Of a stretch of 64,000 nt of DNA, positions 1-9,840 are shown piece after piece. The stretch is from assembly GCA_963565915.1 (NCBI GenBank), contig OY751488.1, positions 806,001 to 870,000 of the forward strand. Reading direction: 5' to 3'. Numbering within the stretch: position 1 is the stretch's first letter; the number at the start of each line of letters is the position of its first letter. The notes beneath the pieces are model-generated. The model was given only the letters and a program-made list of their open reading frames with translations. It searched no databases and was not told where the DNA came from. The position numbers and the translations under genes are program-made. This DNA comes from Entoloma clypeatum (Eukaryota > Basidiomycota > Agaricomycetes > Agaricales > Entolomataceae).

Positions 1-1
1 G

Positions 2-265
2 AGACACTATCTGCTTGAAGCCAGGGAACATTTCGAGATCTTGACCGATCACAAGAACCTGGAATATTTCTGTCGTCCTCAGGACCTGAATCAACGACAG
101 CAACACTGGAAAATGAAGTTACAAGACTATGACTTCAAATTACGGCACATGCCTGGCAAGACAAATGCAAAAGTGGACATCCTGTCATGCTTACCCTGGT
201 ATGAAACAGAACTTGAACCACAAGACAGTGACCAAATGCTCAAGGAGGGACTATTCTTGAAGTAG
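2..265 (+). pseudogene. Gypsy reverse transcriptase RNase H fragment
   Basis: The reading frame is open from base 2 and encodes the usual Gypsy RNase H tail: the TDHKNLEYF motif, then QRQQHWKMKL, then the HMPGKTNAKVD segment that closes this domain. In an intact element RNase H removes the RNA strand during reverse transcription. The frame ends at a TAG at 263-265, just after the domain, where an integrase should follow. The N-terminal RT fingers and palm lie outside the window. It is a fragment of a polyprotein rather than a free gene. Confidence 0.85.
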
Positions 266-1040
266 AGATATGTGCTCCTTCTCTCCCAAGACTGTTTGGG
301 CGCTTTTTGGACTAAGAACACTGCTTCTTCTGCTTGCCACTGGTTGAAAACTCATGATATAGTGTAGGGATAGAGGATAGAGGCCAAGGACATGCTTTTA
401 TATCCCTTTATTGATGCATTATTGTGCAAAAGGGGGTGGAGGATTACATACCTCTACAAGGTGATCCAGACATTCTCCAAATCCTTCCTTTGGTCAACGA
501 CACCTTGTATATGTCTAAAACAAGGGCCCAGAAGGCGAGAGGTATCCGTGCCACGGTTCAGGAGCAATGGAGGTATGTATTCTTGATTGGAGCAGGAGGG
601 ACCATCCTTCTATATATTGATACAGACATCTCAATGACTATTCCTCTTACATGGGGCACCTCATATATGTCTAAAATAAGGGTTTAAGAGGAGAGAGCTA
701 TCTGTTCAATGGTTGTAGAGATCTAAGGTGCACTTTTGTGTTTTGGGGATTCTGAGGCCCCCCACTTTTATCTGGTGATCTATGGACCCTGGAAACTGAT
801 CCTTGAGATACTAGTGTCTCTACTAGAGTAGAAGCATTTCCCCTAGTAAATGCCCAGAAATTGCAGGGGCAAAGGATATTTGAGGATAATTGATGGATTG
901 ATGGCCATTGATTGATAAGAGAAATCTAATGATAATATAATGAGTAAGGGTCCACATGATATGATGTCAGTAGCTTCTCAATCCTTCCCAGCTTTTAGAT
1001 ACCAGAATCTGATGGGAAAAATGCAATTCTGGTCATCACG
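266..1040. other. Unassigned stretch replacing the integrase core
   Basis: This segment lies where the integrase zinc-binding and DDE core should be, but I see no HHCC finger and no D,D-35-E motif in any frame. It holds two diverged copies of a short block, near 475-540 and 625-700, that share an ATATGTCTAAAA-type core and a following AAGGG run. It looks like unrelated repeat sequence or heavily decayed integrase. Confidence 0.5.
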
Positions 1041-1049
1041 GATAGACAT

Positions 1050-1513
1050 TTGAAGATGCTTCATCTCATTCCAACTTGGAACTACCGCATCGGGGACAAG
1101 GTGTGGCTGGAAGGGACTAACATCAGGACCGATCGCCCCTCAAAGAAACTTGATGCACTCCGACATGGACCATTCAAAGTCCTAGAGAAGAAAGGAGCTA
1201 GCGCGTATCTTCCGAAGACTTGGAAGATGATTCACCCTGTGTTCAACGAGACCCTGTTGTCACCATATGAAACTCCAAAGTATGCCATCCAGAAAAAGAA
1301 ACCAGCCCCTGATCCGATCATCGTCGAAGGACAAGAAGAGTACATGTGTCTATGATCCTAGACTCTCAAAGGTTCCGTGGAAAGATCCAGTACCTCGTCC
1401 AGTGGGAAGGATATGGCCCAGAAGAGAACACATGGGAACCTCGAACCAACGTTCAGAACACCCAAGATCTGATCCGTGATTTCCATCGGCAGAACCCGTC
1501 TCGCCCACGATAA
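1050..1513 (+). pseudogene. Gypsy integrase C-terminus with chromodomain, frameshifted
   Basis: From 1050 the frame gives the integrase C-terminal segment (IGDKVWLEG, then RPSKKLDALRHGPFKVLEK, then HPVFNETLLSPYE). It ends at a TGA at 1353-1355. Shifted by one frame, 1355-1513 encodes a clear chromodomain core ([20 protein letters not shown], then GPEENTWEP) and stops at a TAA at 1511. Chromodomains of this kind steer integration toward marked chromatin. The single-base frame change inside otherwise good coding sequence marks it as dead. Confidence 0.85.
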
Positions 1514-1647
1514 AAAAACATTTTTTGAAAGCCACAACAGTACCAACCTCATCAGTCAAATACACACTGAGTTCCTCGCTCTAGTCCACTTCTCTGCCCA
1601 GTATAGCCTCCCCATTCTTCTTTTACCTCTCAACCATCCTCGCCGCC

Positions 1648-1929
1648 ATGTCTAACACCACCACTACCTCCACTTCCACCACCGACATCAACCCCGCCAT
1701 TGCCGCCCTCATGAGAGACCAAATCCATGCCCTTGAAACTTCCCTCGCCAATCTCCTTCATCGCCAGATGCATATCCAGCTCCACTCGCTGTCCAACCTC
1801 CCCGTCGCCCCAAGTCCTGAGGAAAAACAAATTCTTGGAAATTACACCAGCACCCTCGTCATTGAAAATTGGTGTATTTGGTTGGCTATCAAAGGCCTCG
1901 AGCCGCCGTTGCCATCAACGAGGAGCTAA
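1648..1929 (+). CDS. Small hypothetical ORF between chromodomain and 3' LTR
   Basis: A 93-residue frame starts at an ATG following a pyrimidine-rich leader and opens with a Ser/Thr-rich stretch, then a helical segment with a Gag-like look (MRDQIHALETSLANLLHRQM). It lies in the element's 3' untranslated region, 106 bp before the LTR. It could be the start of another element's gag or a short element-specific ORF. I recognise no domain. Confidence 0.25.
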   Translation: MSNTTTTSTSTTDINPAIAALMRDQIHALETSLANLLHRQMHIQLHSLSNLPVAPSPEEKQILGNYTSTLVIENWCIWLAIKGLEPPLPSTRS

Positions 1930-2034
1930 TATATGATTGGAGCCTCAAGGAGAGTCCAAACTGGTCCAACCCCAACAACAATGAGGGATGGGGACAGTGA
2001 CTCTGTGAGGACACAGAGCTTGAGGAGGGGAACA

Positions 2035-2436
2035 TGTTACAGACTCTATGGTATGAGGACCACATCATATCTTTTACCTATCATCTGAACGTGGCGCCCT
2101 CTTACAAACTTACTATGTCTAATGTCTACTTTCACAACCTTCGATTCCCAGTCTGACTTACTACCTTACTTTGTCATCCCCTTTAGTATACTTCGCTCCC
2201 GCGCTGACTTGCTTTCCGCAGTCAGCTTACTCATTGTACATAGCCTTCCGCAGTCGCCTTACTCATGTGCACTGCCTTCCGCAGTACTGACTCATCCGCT
2301 ATCGCCTATAGTCAGTACCTATATAAACCCTCTGTAGCATAGTTAGTTTCCTTAGATTTAGCAATCACATTGCTCTTCGCCTTTCCACTTCCTGCATACT
2401 CTGCCCGAACCTTGGAATGGTTTGTTAAGCATAACA
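2035..2436 (+). repeat. LTR, Gypsy family 1, 402 bp (3' LTR)
   Basis: It begins TGTTACAG and ends CATAACA, is preceded by a polypurine tract, and has two diverged relatives in this window in the opposite orientation (3612-3956 and 7064-7465, the latter also 402 bp). No 5-bp duplication is visible because the left end of the element is outside the window. Confidence 0.9.
2322..2364 (+). promoter_or_regulatory. LTR core promoter and predicted transcript 5' end
   Basis: A TATAAA box at 2322-2327 is followed 32 nt later by AGATTTAGCAA (2354-2364). That 11-mer is exactly complementary to the primer site next to the 5' LTR of the same family (3599-3609). The spacing from TATA suits a transcription start at about 2354, so the 11-mer would be the extreme 5' end of the element RNA. 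Confidence 0.65.
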
Positions 2437-3156
2437 CAAAATTTCTTCAAATTCATCCAGGAATTTATCAATGGTGCATCTCTCCTGTTTCATGACTTCC
2501 AATCTCACTTTGGCAGCGGCTGATTTGTTGGCAACAGAGAATCGTACGGTAAGATCATCTGAGAAGCCTAACCAGGTAATGTTCTCACCATCGGTGGCAA
2601 GATCATCTAACTTGTTACTGGCCCAGTGCCTGCCAGACCCTTCCATCATGCAGGACAGCACCCCAAGAATCTTTTGATCATCTGTCAGGCCCTTCTGGAA
2701 CCTGATGAATAGCTTGGTGGCTTTCCACCATTTGTCAAAGGTGTGTCTGTCTTTGAACATCCCAGGATCCTTGATGATCTTGGATGTGTCAGTTGTCTGT
2801 ACTGCTGGGACTTCTGCCATGTTCAGAGTCTGCGGAGGAGGAGCGGGGTCGAATTGTTGGGATGAAGATGGGGTTCTGGTTACAGATAGGGATTGAAAAT
2901 GAGTCCCTGTTCTATGTGTCTGTTCAATGTCTGATTGTGCGGAGTCAGAAGTAGATTCATCAGGGGACTCAGCGGCGGAATCAGTGGTAAAACATTCAGG
3001 GTATTTCCTCTGTAGATCTCTAAGGAATCTCTGTTCCTGCATGTCTGTTGGTAGCAAGAAGGGGTTAATTCTCTCATTTCACATCCAACAGTTGTACTCA
3101 GTCTGTTGTTTGTTGGTGGTGAAGTGGGCGTAAATCTGTTGCTTCGAGTAAGACAT
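2437..3156 (-). pseudogene. Gypsy gag, truncated and with a premature stop
   Basis: A frame starting at the ATG at 3154-3156 encodes a Gag capsid-type protein, with core segments FDKWWKATKLFIRFQKG and then MMEGSGRHWASNKLDDL, and an N-terminal Ser/Thr/Glu-rich region. It carries a TGA at 3079-3081 and is cut at 2437 within LDEFEEIL by the neighbouring LTR. Upstream (3157-3509) another frame, starting at the ATG at 3507-3509, carries TGA codons at 3474-3476 and 3303-3305. All three stops fit CGA to TGA. Gag packages the element RNA; this copy cannot. Confidence 0.75.
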
Positions 3157-3598
3157 GATGATGTGGCTCTGGGACATCTCGATGTGAGCATCCTAATCAA
3201 TCTTCTGATAATGGTTGTCTGGACACCGATAAACTCTCTGATCTCTGTAATCCGACCTGTCTGAGGTCCTCCTTGAATGTGAAAGCTTTCGAGTTTGTTC
3301 TGTCAGGCATTGTAATGCGCGATCTGGTGTTGCTGAGCAAGATGGATGCTCTCTGCTATCTCGCCGTGGGGGCGCTGCTCATCATTGTCTAGTTCTTCAT
3401 CAAGCACCTGCTGTAGGATGTGATGGATCTCCAATTCAATGTACTGCTGGAAGAGCGTAAAATCGATCCTGTCTCAAGGACTTAGCTCCTCCTGTTGGGC
3501 TTCTGGCATGGTGAATGGGTTACTGGTGAAGTCTTCAAAGAAGCGTGACGTCTTGACTTGTCTGGTAGTTGCTCTCTTTGCTCTGGGTGAACCTAACG

Positions 3599-3609
3599 AG
3601 ATTTAGCAA
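3599..3609 (-). promoter_or_regulatory. Self-priming type primer binding site, family 1
   Basis: Two bases inside the 5' LTR the minus strand reads TTGCTAAATCT. This is exactly complementary to 11 nt in the R region of the LTR (2354-2364 in the plus-strand copy, 3684-3694 in this LTR). Eleven-base complementarity between primer site and RNA 5' end is the arrangement known for Tf1 of fission yeast, where the folded RNA primes its own minus strand. Confidence 0.65.
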
Positions 3610-3611
3610 CT

Positions 3612-3956
3612 TGTTATGCTTAACAAACCATTCCAAGGTTCAGGCAGAGTATGCAGCAAGTGGAAAGGCGAAGAGCAATGTGATTGCTAAATCTAAGGAA
3701 TGTAGCTATGGTACATGAGGTTTATATAGTACTGACTATGAGCAGTAGCGAATGAGTCAGTAACTGCGGAAGGCAGTGCGCATGAGTAATACTACTGCGG
3801 AGCTGAGTAAGACTACTGCGGACTGAGTCATGAGTCATACTGGGAATCTAAGGGAACGAAAGTAGCTATTAGACATAGTGTATTCATAAGAGGGTGCCAA
3901 GTCGGGATGATAAGTAAAAGAGATGATGTGGTCCACATACCGTAGAGTCCGTAACA
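3612..3956 (-). repeat. LTR, Gypsy family 1, 345 bp with deletions (5' LTR)
   Basis: On the minus strand it begins TGTTACGG and ends GCATAACA. It aligns with the 402-bp copies but lacks about 57 bp in its middle. It lies inverted relative to the LTR at 2035-2436. Confidence 0.85.
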
Positions 3957-4807
3957 CTCTTGCTTGGCTGGGTCAACACAGGGGGTTGCAGATTACTTCT
4001 CACTAGCTGACATCCTTCTATATGGTTCTCAGTCAAATGCTCCCTGGCTGTTCTGGACATTTTCCCATTCCCCTACTGCGGCATTTCATCTTGTGCAAGA
4101 CCCATCCTTCAAACACATGACAGTTGATGATGTTGCTCAACTTTTCAAGCTTCCTGATCTTTGGCCTGCTATTGCTGATTTTCTCGCCCACGTGCAAGAT
4201 CCATCAACTGTCTTTCAGATAGGTGGAAGATGTATGGCAACTCAAGACTGCACGCTTCCATTCTCACTTCTTGAGGTCTGGACGCAGGTAAGGTTGCAAA
4301 ATAAGGCCTACCATCACCCACAAAATGTCCTTCCTGCAAAGACGATCCATGCAGCACCTCCGTCGGTCCACTGGCCTGTCAGCCACCATGATTGTGTTAT
4401 CTTCCAGATGGAAAAAAATCACCAATGGCCTTACAGTGGGATTCAAGGTTCTTCTCTTTCAAGAACATATCTTCAATTAATAACATGTCAATTGATTAGA
4501 ACATCATGTTGTCAAGCTCCAGATCATATTCAGAATTGTTCCCCCCAAGTCTCAACATTTCCCAGTTCCCGATCGCTTCCTTTCATATGTCTGCCGATTT
4601 GATATCGTGTCTCAAATCAATCCCAAAATTTCAGGCTCCAATACAGCAAGAGGACCATATCCTGAACCTGCATTGTTGCTCTATCTCATGCAGCATGCAA
4701 AACAAGCAGACAGAATGGCAATAGGTGATGTGATACCTCTCAAACAAATCCGAGCACTTGTTGCACTTGTACCGCGATTCAGCAATAAGGCAGATAATGC
4801 TGCTACA
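3957..4807 (+). pseudogene. C-terminal relic of a DUF6830-type Agaricomycete protein
   Basis: The frame from about 3964 reads through MTVDDVAQLFKLPDLWPAIA, LPFSLLEVWTQVRLQNKAYH, PQNVLPAKTIHAAPPS and then HQWPYSGIQG. After a frame change near 4515 it continues with VPDRFLSYVCRFDIVSQINP and IGDVIPLKQIRALVALVPRF. This succession is one I know from the C-termini of large transposon-linked proteins of mushrooms annotated DUF6830. The N-terminal part is missing because the Gypsy LTR starts at 3956. The frameshift and truncation make it a relic. The family name is from memory. Confidence 0.6.
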
Positions 4808-4811
4808 TGAT

Positions 4812-4995
4812 CTATATATCCAGTGAGGATGCTGTGGGATCTATAGGTACTACTGTCTATATAACTATGGTACTATGTGATCTATGAATGCTATGAGTCT
4901 ATGTTGTCTATAAACTAGAGATCTGTGGACTCTATGGATGCTATGAGTCTAAGTGTCTACCAAACTAGGGTTCTATGGGTCTGTCAACTAAGGGA
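4812..4995. repeat. Degenerate tandem repeat rich in CTATG
   Basis: A motif of about 46 bp containing GGATGCTATGAGTCTA and then GTCTACCAAACTAG recurs two to three times with substitutions. No coding potential is seen. Confidence 0.5.
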
Positions 4996-5617
4996 CCCAT
5001 TCTATGGCATTCTGTGGGAAAAAATCAAAGTTTGCTGATGCTGCCTTGATACACAATAAATGTCAACTTTGAGGCGAAAGAATACAGTGTATAATGGTGC
5101 ATTAACAGTTGCAAAAGCATTGCCTGCTTCTTCCTGCAAGCTACTCCATAATTACAGTCCTGCGGTCCGACTGTGGACTGTTGTTATTGTTACAGGTTAG
5201 TTCTGAACATGCGAGGAGAGTCAGGACCATTGAACAGTGGCATCTTCACTGAGTGAATCATTGGCGGCAGCTCAAATGGTGTAGGGGTTCAATATGAATG
5301 ACATCTTCACGGAGTCCATAGTCGACAAGGAGCTTGACCAGAGGTTGACGGTTTTGGAGCTGGCACAGATCCCTCAGCCATTGATGATTGATATCAGCAT
5401 TGTTTGGCTGTGGGATAGTATCACATGACATATTAAGAAATTTCAACTTTTTCATACTCATATGCAAACAGCAGTATTCGTCATTCAATCTTGAGCATCT
5501 TTGAGCGAAGTGAAGGTCAATTTTAAAATACCCCTAAGAAGCCACGCAAAATCAATCATTAATATTTATTTTACCATCCCTTCAGTCTTAAAACTTGAAA
5601 TCAGGCCCCATCTAGGG
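4996..5617. other. No gene seen
   Basis: Only short frames without recognisable motifs. A 76-residue minus-strand frame near 5258-5488 has a faint leucine-rich-repeat or F-box tail look (cysteine, leucine and asparagine spacing) but nothing decisive. Confidence 0.3.
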
Positions 5618-5770
5618 AACATAAACTGGCCGAAGTCTGGTTCGGTCGGGGTTCGGCCACTTTTTGGCTGAACTTGAATCTGGACTTGAAGGTCCAGTTC
5701 GGGCATCCCTCAAACTTGAACTCGAACCCATAGGTCCGGTCCGGTTCAGGTTCGGACCAGGTTTGTGACC
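5618..5770. repeat. GGTTCGG/GAACC-rich degenerate repeat, copy 1
   Basis: Dense alternation of GGTTCGG, GGTTCAGG, GGTCCGG and their complements. The same composition recurs at 15440-15615 and 16436-16620. There is no ORF of interest and the sequence is prone to form hairpins. Confidence 0.5.
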
Positions 5771-6064
5771 TTCAGATGCAAACACCAATTTTTTGCCCAC
5801 TCAATAATATTTTGAACCAAGCCTGCCTACTGGCATTTTTGGCCCAACTGGGTTGACCCACGGGTTGAAGGGGGTACTGAATGATGTTAGAATACATATA
5901 TGCAGCACTACACTAGTTTAATAATGATAATGTTGGGTAGATACATCACTGAATTGTGAAAAAAGCGCAACTTAATAGAAAGTGAACCACTCCACAGATG
6001 TCTCTCATATTTTGGACGATTGAGATAGACATATTCAAGTAATTCCACTGAAGGAATAGTTGAG

Positions 6065-6247
6065 ATGATGCCTGGGTCAGTAGGTAGACACCAATCTCAT
6101 CAAAACTCCGAAAGCATCACAAAATCAGTAATCTGGGCACATCTGCCCAACCGATTCATATTATCTTTCTCTCCCCTTGTTTGGTTCGTATATGGGTCGA
6201 CTTACCCCAAGGTGATAAGGCGTATGATGCCTAGATCAGTGGGTGGG
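6065..6247. repeat. Tandem-duplicated unit of about 165 bp; second copy split by the Gypsy element
   Basis: A block starting GATGCCTGGGTCAGTAGG and running through AATCTCATCAAAAC to TTTCTCTCCCC recurs from about 6227. There it is interrupted after GATCAGTGGGT by the 8.4-kb Gypsy insertion and resumes at 14668 with the same AATCTCATCAAAAC and TTTTGCTCCCC landmarks. Removing the insertion and one GTGGG restores a continuous second copy. Confidence 0.65.
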
Positions 6248-6746
6248 TGTTACATTCCGATCAATTCCGACGATTTCCGACCAATCCTGACACCTCCGAC
6301 ACCTCCGACATTTGACTAATACTTATTATGCATACTTACTGTTATGAATCTCGTTACTATGTACATTACTTACATCCGACCATTTTACTTATGTTAAGAA
6401 TCTCCGACAGCCACTCGTTATCCGACTCCGACGAAGCCACACGTCCTCCGACATAGTATTTAAACTTATGTAGAATCGTGTATTAGCTTCAGTTTGAATA
6501 TCAACTTAGATTCGACATCATACCTCCCGTCCTCTTTCCGACTCTTAACTTGAGTCCGACCTCCGACCTCCGATCCTCCGATCCTCCGATCCTCCGATCC
6601 TCCGAAATAAGGACACCAACGTATTAGCAAGGGCGCAACACACAAGTTGAAGCCAAGTCCTTGCCCCTACGTTGCACGCGCTTCGACCCTCTGACTTTCT
6701 GACACGTCCGACGTAGCTCCGATGTTTTGTCAATCAGTTCTTAACA
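6248..6746 (+). repeat. 5' LTR of Gypsy family 2, 499 bp
   Basis: Begins TGTTACATTCC and ends CTTAACA. It contains a short TCCTCCGA tandem run (about 6565-6605) that is contracted and mutated to TGA or CAA forms in the 3' LTR, which is 480 bp. Confidence 0.92.
6457..6500 (+). promoter_or_regulatory. LTR core promoter and predicted RNA 5' end, family 2
   Basis: A TATTTAAA box at 6457-6464 lies 33 nt upstream of CAGTTTGAATA (6490-6500), which is exactly complementary to the primer site at 6750-6760. The element RNA is predicted to start at about 6490. Confidence 0.65.
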
Positions 6747-6749
6747 GTA

Positions 6750-6760
6750 TATTCAAACTG
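6750..6760 (+). promoter_or_regulatory. Self-priming type primer binding site, family 2
   Basis: TATTCAAACTG begins three bases after the 5' LTR. It is an exact 11-nt complement of CAGTTTGAATA at 6490-6500 in the LTR. The sequence differs from that of family 1, so the two families keep the same pairing with different sequences. Confidence 0.65.
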
Positions 6761-6792
6761 CCACTCGCTTATCCATATTTCAAATTCCAGTT

Positions 6793-8456
6793 ATGGCAGC
6801 CCGCACCACTCAGAACTCCCGCGCAGCAGCAGCTGCAGCAGAAGCTTCAAACCTGCAGGACACCAGGGCGACATTTCTACATATGTTCCAAGATATTCCC
6901 GCAGAAGAATCTGCACCCAAACCTGACCCCATATCTCCGACACCTCGTCTCCGAACACCTCAGACACAAGGACCTCCGATTCCTGAAGAATTCCGTCCTT
7001 TTAAATCTCCGACCTCTCCTTTTGATGATAACAATCCTTTCCGTCACAAGCAAACTCCAAACCTGTTATGCTTAACAAACCATTCCAAGGTTCGGGCAGA
7101 GTATGCAGGAAAGTGGAAAGGCGAAGAGCAAAGTGATTGCTAAATCTAAGGAATCTACTACAGTACAAGAGGTTTATATAGGTACTGACTATAGGCGGTA
7201 GCGGATGAGTCAGTACTGCGGAAGGCAGTGCGCATGAGTAAGGCAACTGCGGAAGGCTATGTACAGTGAGTAAGCTGACTGCGGAAAGCGAGTCAGCGCG
7301 GGAGCGAAGTATACTAAAGGGGATGACGAAGTAATGTAATGAGTCAGACTGGGAATCGAAGGTTGCAAAAGTAGACATTGGACATAGTGAGTTCGTAAGA
7401 GGGCGCCGAGTCGGCCCGATAAGTAAAAGATATGACGTGGTCCTCATACCGTAGAGTCCATAACAAAACCTTGCCGAAGCAATTATGCTTATGACACAGG
7501 AGCTCCGACGTAGAGAGACTCTGAAAACTCCGAAAAAGAAGTCGAAGGAACCCGACACTTTTGACGGTTCTGACTCTCGGAAACTCACCAGTTTCCTCAC
7601 ACAATGCACACTATATTTCTGAAACAACCCCACCTTTGACAATGATGATAACAAAGTCAGTTTTGCTCTGTCATACCTCCGAGGAACCGTGCTCGAATGG
7701 TTTGAGCCCACCCTCTTGGGAGAGTCCGACGATGACTCTGTCTGGTTGGATGACTGGTCCGCCTTTGTGCACATCCTCCAATCTGAATTCGGACCTATCG
7801 ATCTGACCAGAGAAGCAGAGGATAGCCTGGATCACCTTCGGATGCATGACAATCAGAAGATCCTACGTTACAACGTGGACTTCAAACGTCTTTCTGCTCA
7901 CACACAGTGGAATGATGGTGCGCTCCGATATCGGTACTATACCGGTTTACCAGAACACATCAAGGACGTTTTGGGGACTTTTCCCAAACCAAAGACTCTC
8001 GCCGAGTTGAAAGTAATGGCCCATAACATTGATGCTCGCTACTGGGAACATCAACACGAGAAATCGCGCTCCTCCAACAAATCTACTCCGAAGTGTGACA
8101 AATCCAACAAATCCAACAAAAAACAGACCCCCGCTTCATCATCCTCCAACAACAACTCCTCATTGTCTAAACCCAACTTGCAACAACAAAAATTGTCATC
8201 CACCTCCCCGAAATCCGCCCTCTCCCACAAACTTAGCAAAGACGGGAAATTAACTCCCCAAGAATGCCAACGACGATTTGACAATAATTTATGCATGTTT
8301 TGGGTCATCGGGCATCCGACTGCTCAAAGAAGTCGTCTTCTAATGCCAAAGCAAAGGCCCGCGCAGCCCAAGCTGAGGACAAATCGGAGAAGACGACCGA
8401 GTCAAAAAAATAGTAAGCAGTCCTCAGATTCCAGCACATACTGGGGATTGTGTTGA
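6793..8456 (+). pseudogene. Gypsy gag, split by a solo LTR and frameshifted
   Basis: Gag starts at the ATG at 6793 with an Ala/Gln-rich N-terminus (MAARTTQNSRAAAAAAEASN) and runs to about 7058. It is broken by the solo LTR and resumes at 7466. From about 7689 it gives a classical capsid: VLEWFEPTLL, then WLDDWSAFVHILQSEFGPID, then HIKDVLGTFPKPKTLAELK. A Ser/Asn/Lys-rich linker follows. The terminal zinc knuckle is damaged: LCMF is followed by W instead of Cys, and a one-base loss changes the frame. Gag would form the particle and bind RNA. Confidence 0.85.
7064..7465 (-). mobile_element. Solo LTR of Gypsy family 1, 402 bp
   Basis: A full-length family-1 LTR in minus orientation lies inside the gag of the family-2 element, flanked by the exact 5-bp duplication AAACC (7059-7063 and 7466-7470). 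A solo LTR with target duplication results from recombination between the two LTRs of an inserted element. Confidence 0.93.
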
Positions 8457-9840
8457 CTCCTTTCGTGCACCTTTGGAAACCCTCTGACTCAATGCATCCG
8501 CTCTCTCAAATCCGAACTCTCTATGTATTGATTTGATATCTCCGACTTTTTCCGATTCTCTTCCGATAAAGACCCTTATTGATTCTGGTTCTACACATTG
8601 CTTCCCAGATACCAGATTTATTTCTTCTTTAAACTTATCTCCAACTCTGATTCCTTCACCTATGGTTTTGAAACTTTTTGACGGTTCTTCAAATACTTAT
8701 ATCACGCAATCTATCGATCTTCCTCTCCGATTCCCTTCTGGTGAACTTCTGACCATCACATTTTATGTGACAACCCTCAATTTGTCTTGTAATTTGGTTC
8801 TAGGACACAACTGGCTCACCCGCTACAATCCGTTGATTGACTGGGTATCTTATTCCGTTCTACGTTACCTGACACTCCGAGTCCGACTCTGACATCGACT
8901 GCTGAGGCAGCTCCACCACCTCTGCAGTGTCCGCCCTCTCCGATGGGCACCTCCGATCCGCTCACTCTGAACACCTCTGACCCGCCACAGATTACCATGG
9001 TCAATGCAGTTGCATATCTCCATGCTTGTAAAGCTCCTGGGGCATACGCTTTCTGCATTCACCTCTCCTACATCTCTGTCAATTCCACGTCTGTCTCCGA
9101 TGACGCTCCCGACCTCTCTGGCATACCCGAGGAATACCACGATTTTGCTGATGTATTCAGTAAGAAAAAAGCCGACACCCTTGCACCCCACTGACCTTAT
9201 GACCTCAAGATCAATTTGGAGGAAGGTACTTCCCCTCCGATTGGTCCGATGTACTCACTCTCGCAATCCAAACTTGGATCCCTCTGAGACTTCATCGACG
9301 AGCATCTCAATATTGGTTTCATCAAACCTTCTAGTTCACCTCACGGTGTTCCGATCCTCTTTGTCTGAAAGAAAGATGGATCACTCCAACTATGTGTCGA
9401 CTACCGAGGCCTGAACAAAATCACGAAGAAGGACCAATACCCACTTCCGCTCATCTCCGACCTCTTAGCCACTGCCGGCAAAGCACATGTTTATACCACC
9501 ATAGACCTCCAACACACATACCACCTAGTCCGCATTGCTGAAGGTGATGAATGGAAAACTGCATTCCGCACTCACTATGGATCATTTGAATGGTTAGTCA
9601 TGCCATTTGGATTGTCTAGCGCACCTGCAGCCTTCCAATGTTTTATAAATGACATCTTCTCTGATCTTCTGGACATCTGCATTACTGTTTACCTCAATGA
9701 CATCCTGATCTACTCCGACAATCCCAAGGAACACAAAAAAGATGTCTGAGAAGTCCTCCGACAACTCCGACAACATGGTCTTTACGCCCGCGCCGACAAG
9801 TGCAACTTCTCTGCAGAAACTGTAGAACATCTTGGATTTA

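Larger units (their letters stand above)
1..2436 (+). mobile_element. 3' part of a Ty3/Gypsy chromovirus, 5' end outside the window
   Basis: Seen in order on the plus strand: an RNase H fragment, a stretch with no recognisable integrase core, an integrase C-terminus with chromodomain, a purine-rich tract at 2021-2030, and a 402-bp LTR beginning TGTTACAG and ending CATAACA. This order and the chromodomain place it in the chromovirus branch of Gypsy elements. The LTR end lies exactly where a minus-strand gag of a related element breaks off at 2437, so this copy probably inserted into that older one. The 5' half and left target duplication are off-window, so the insertion cannot be proved here. 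Confidence 0.85.
2437..3956 (-). mobile_element. 5' end of a second family-1 Gypsy element, minus strand, truncated
   Basis: Read on the minus strand this is a 5' LTR (3956 to 3612), a primer site two bases inside it, a leader, and a gag gene that stops abruptly at 2437 where the plus-strand LTR ends. It is therefore the older, interrupted partner of the 1-2436 element. Several nonsense codons show it is inactive. Confidence 0.8.
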
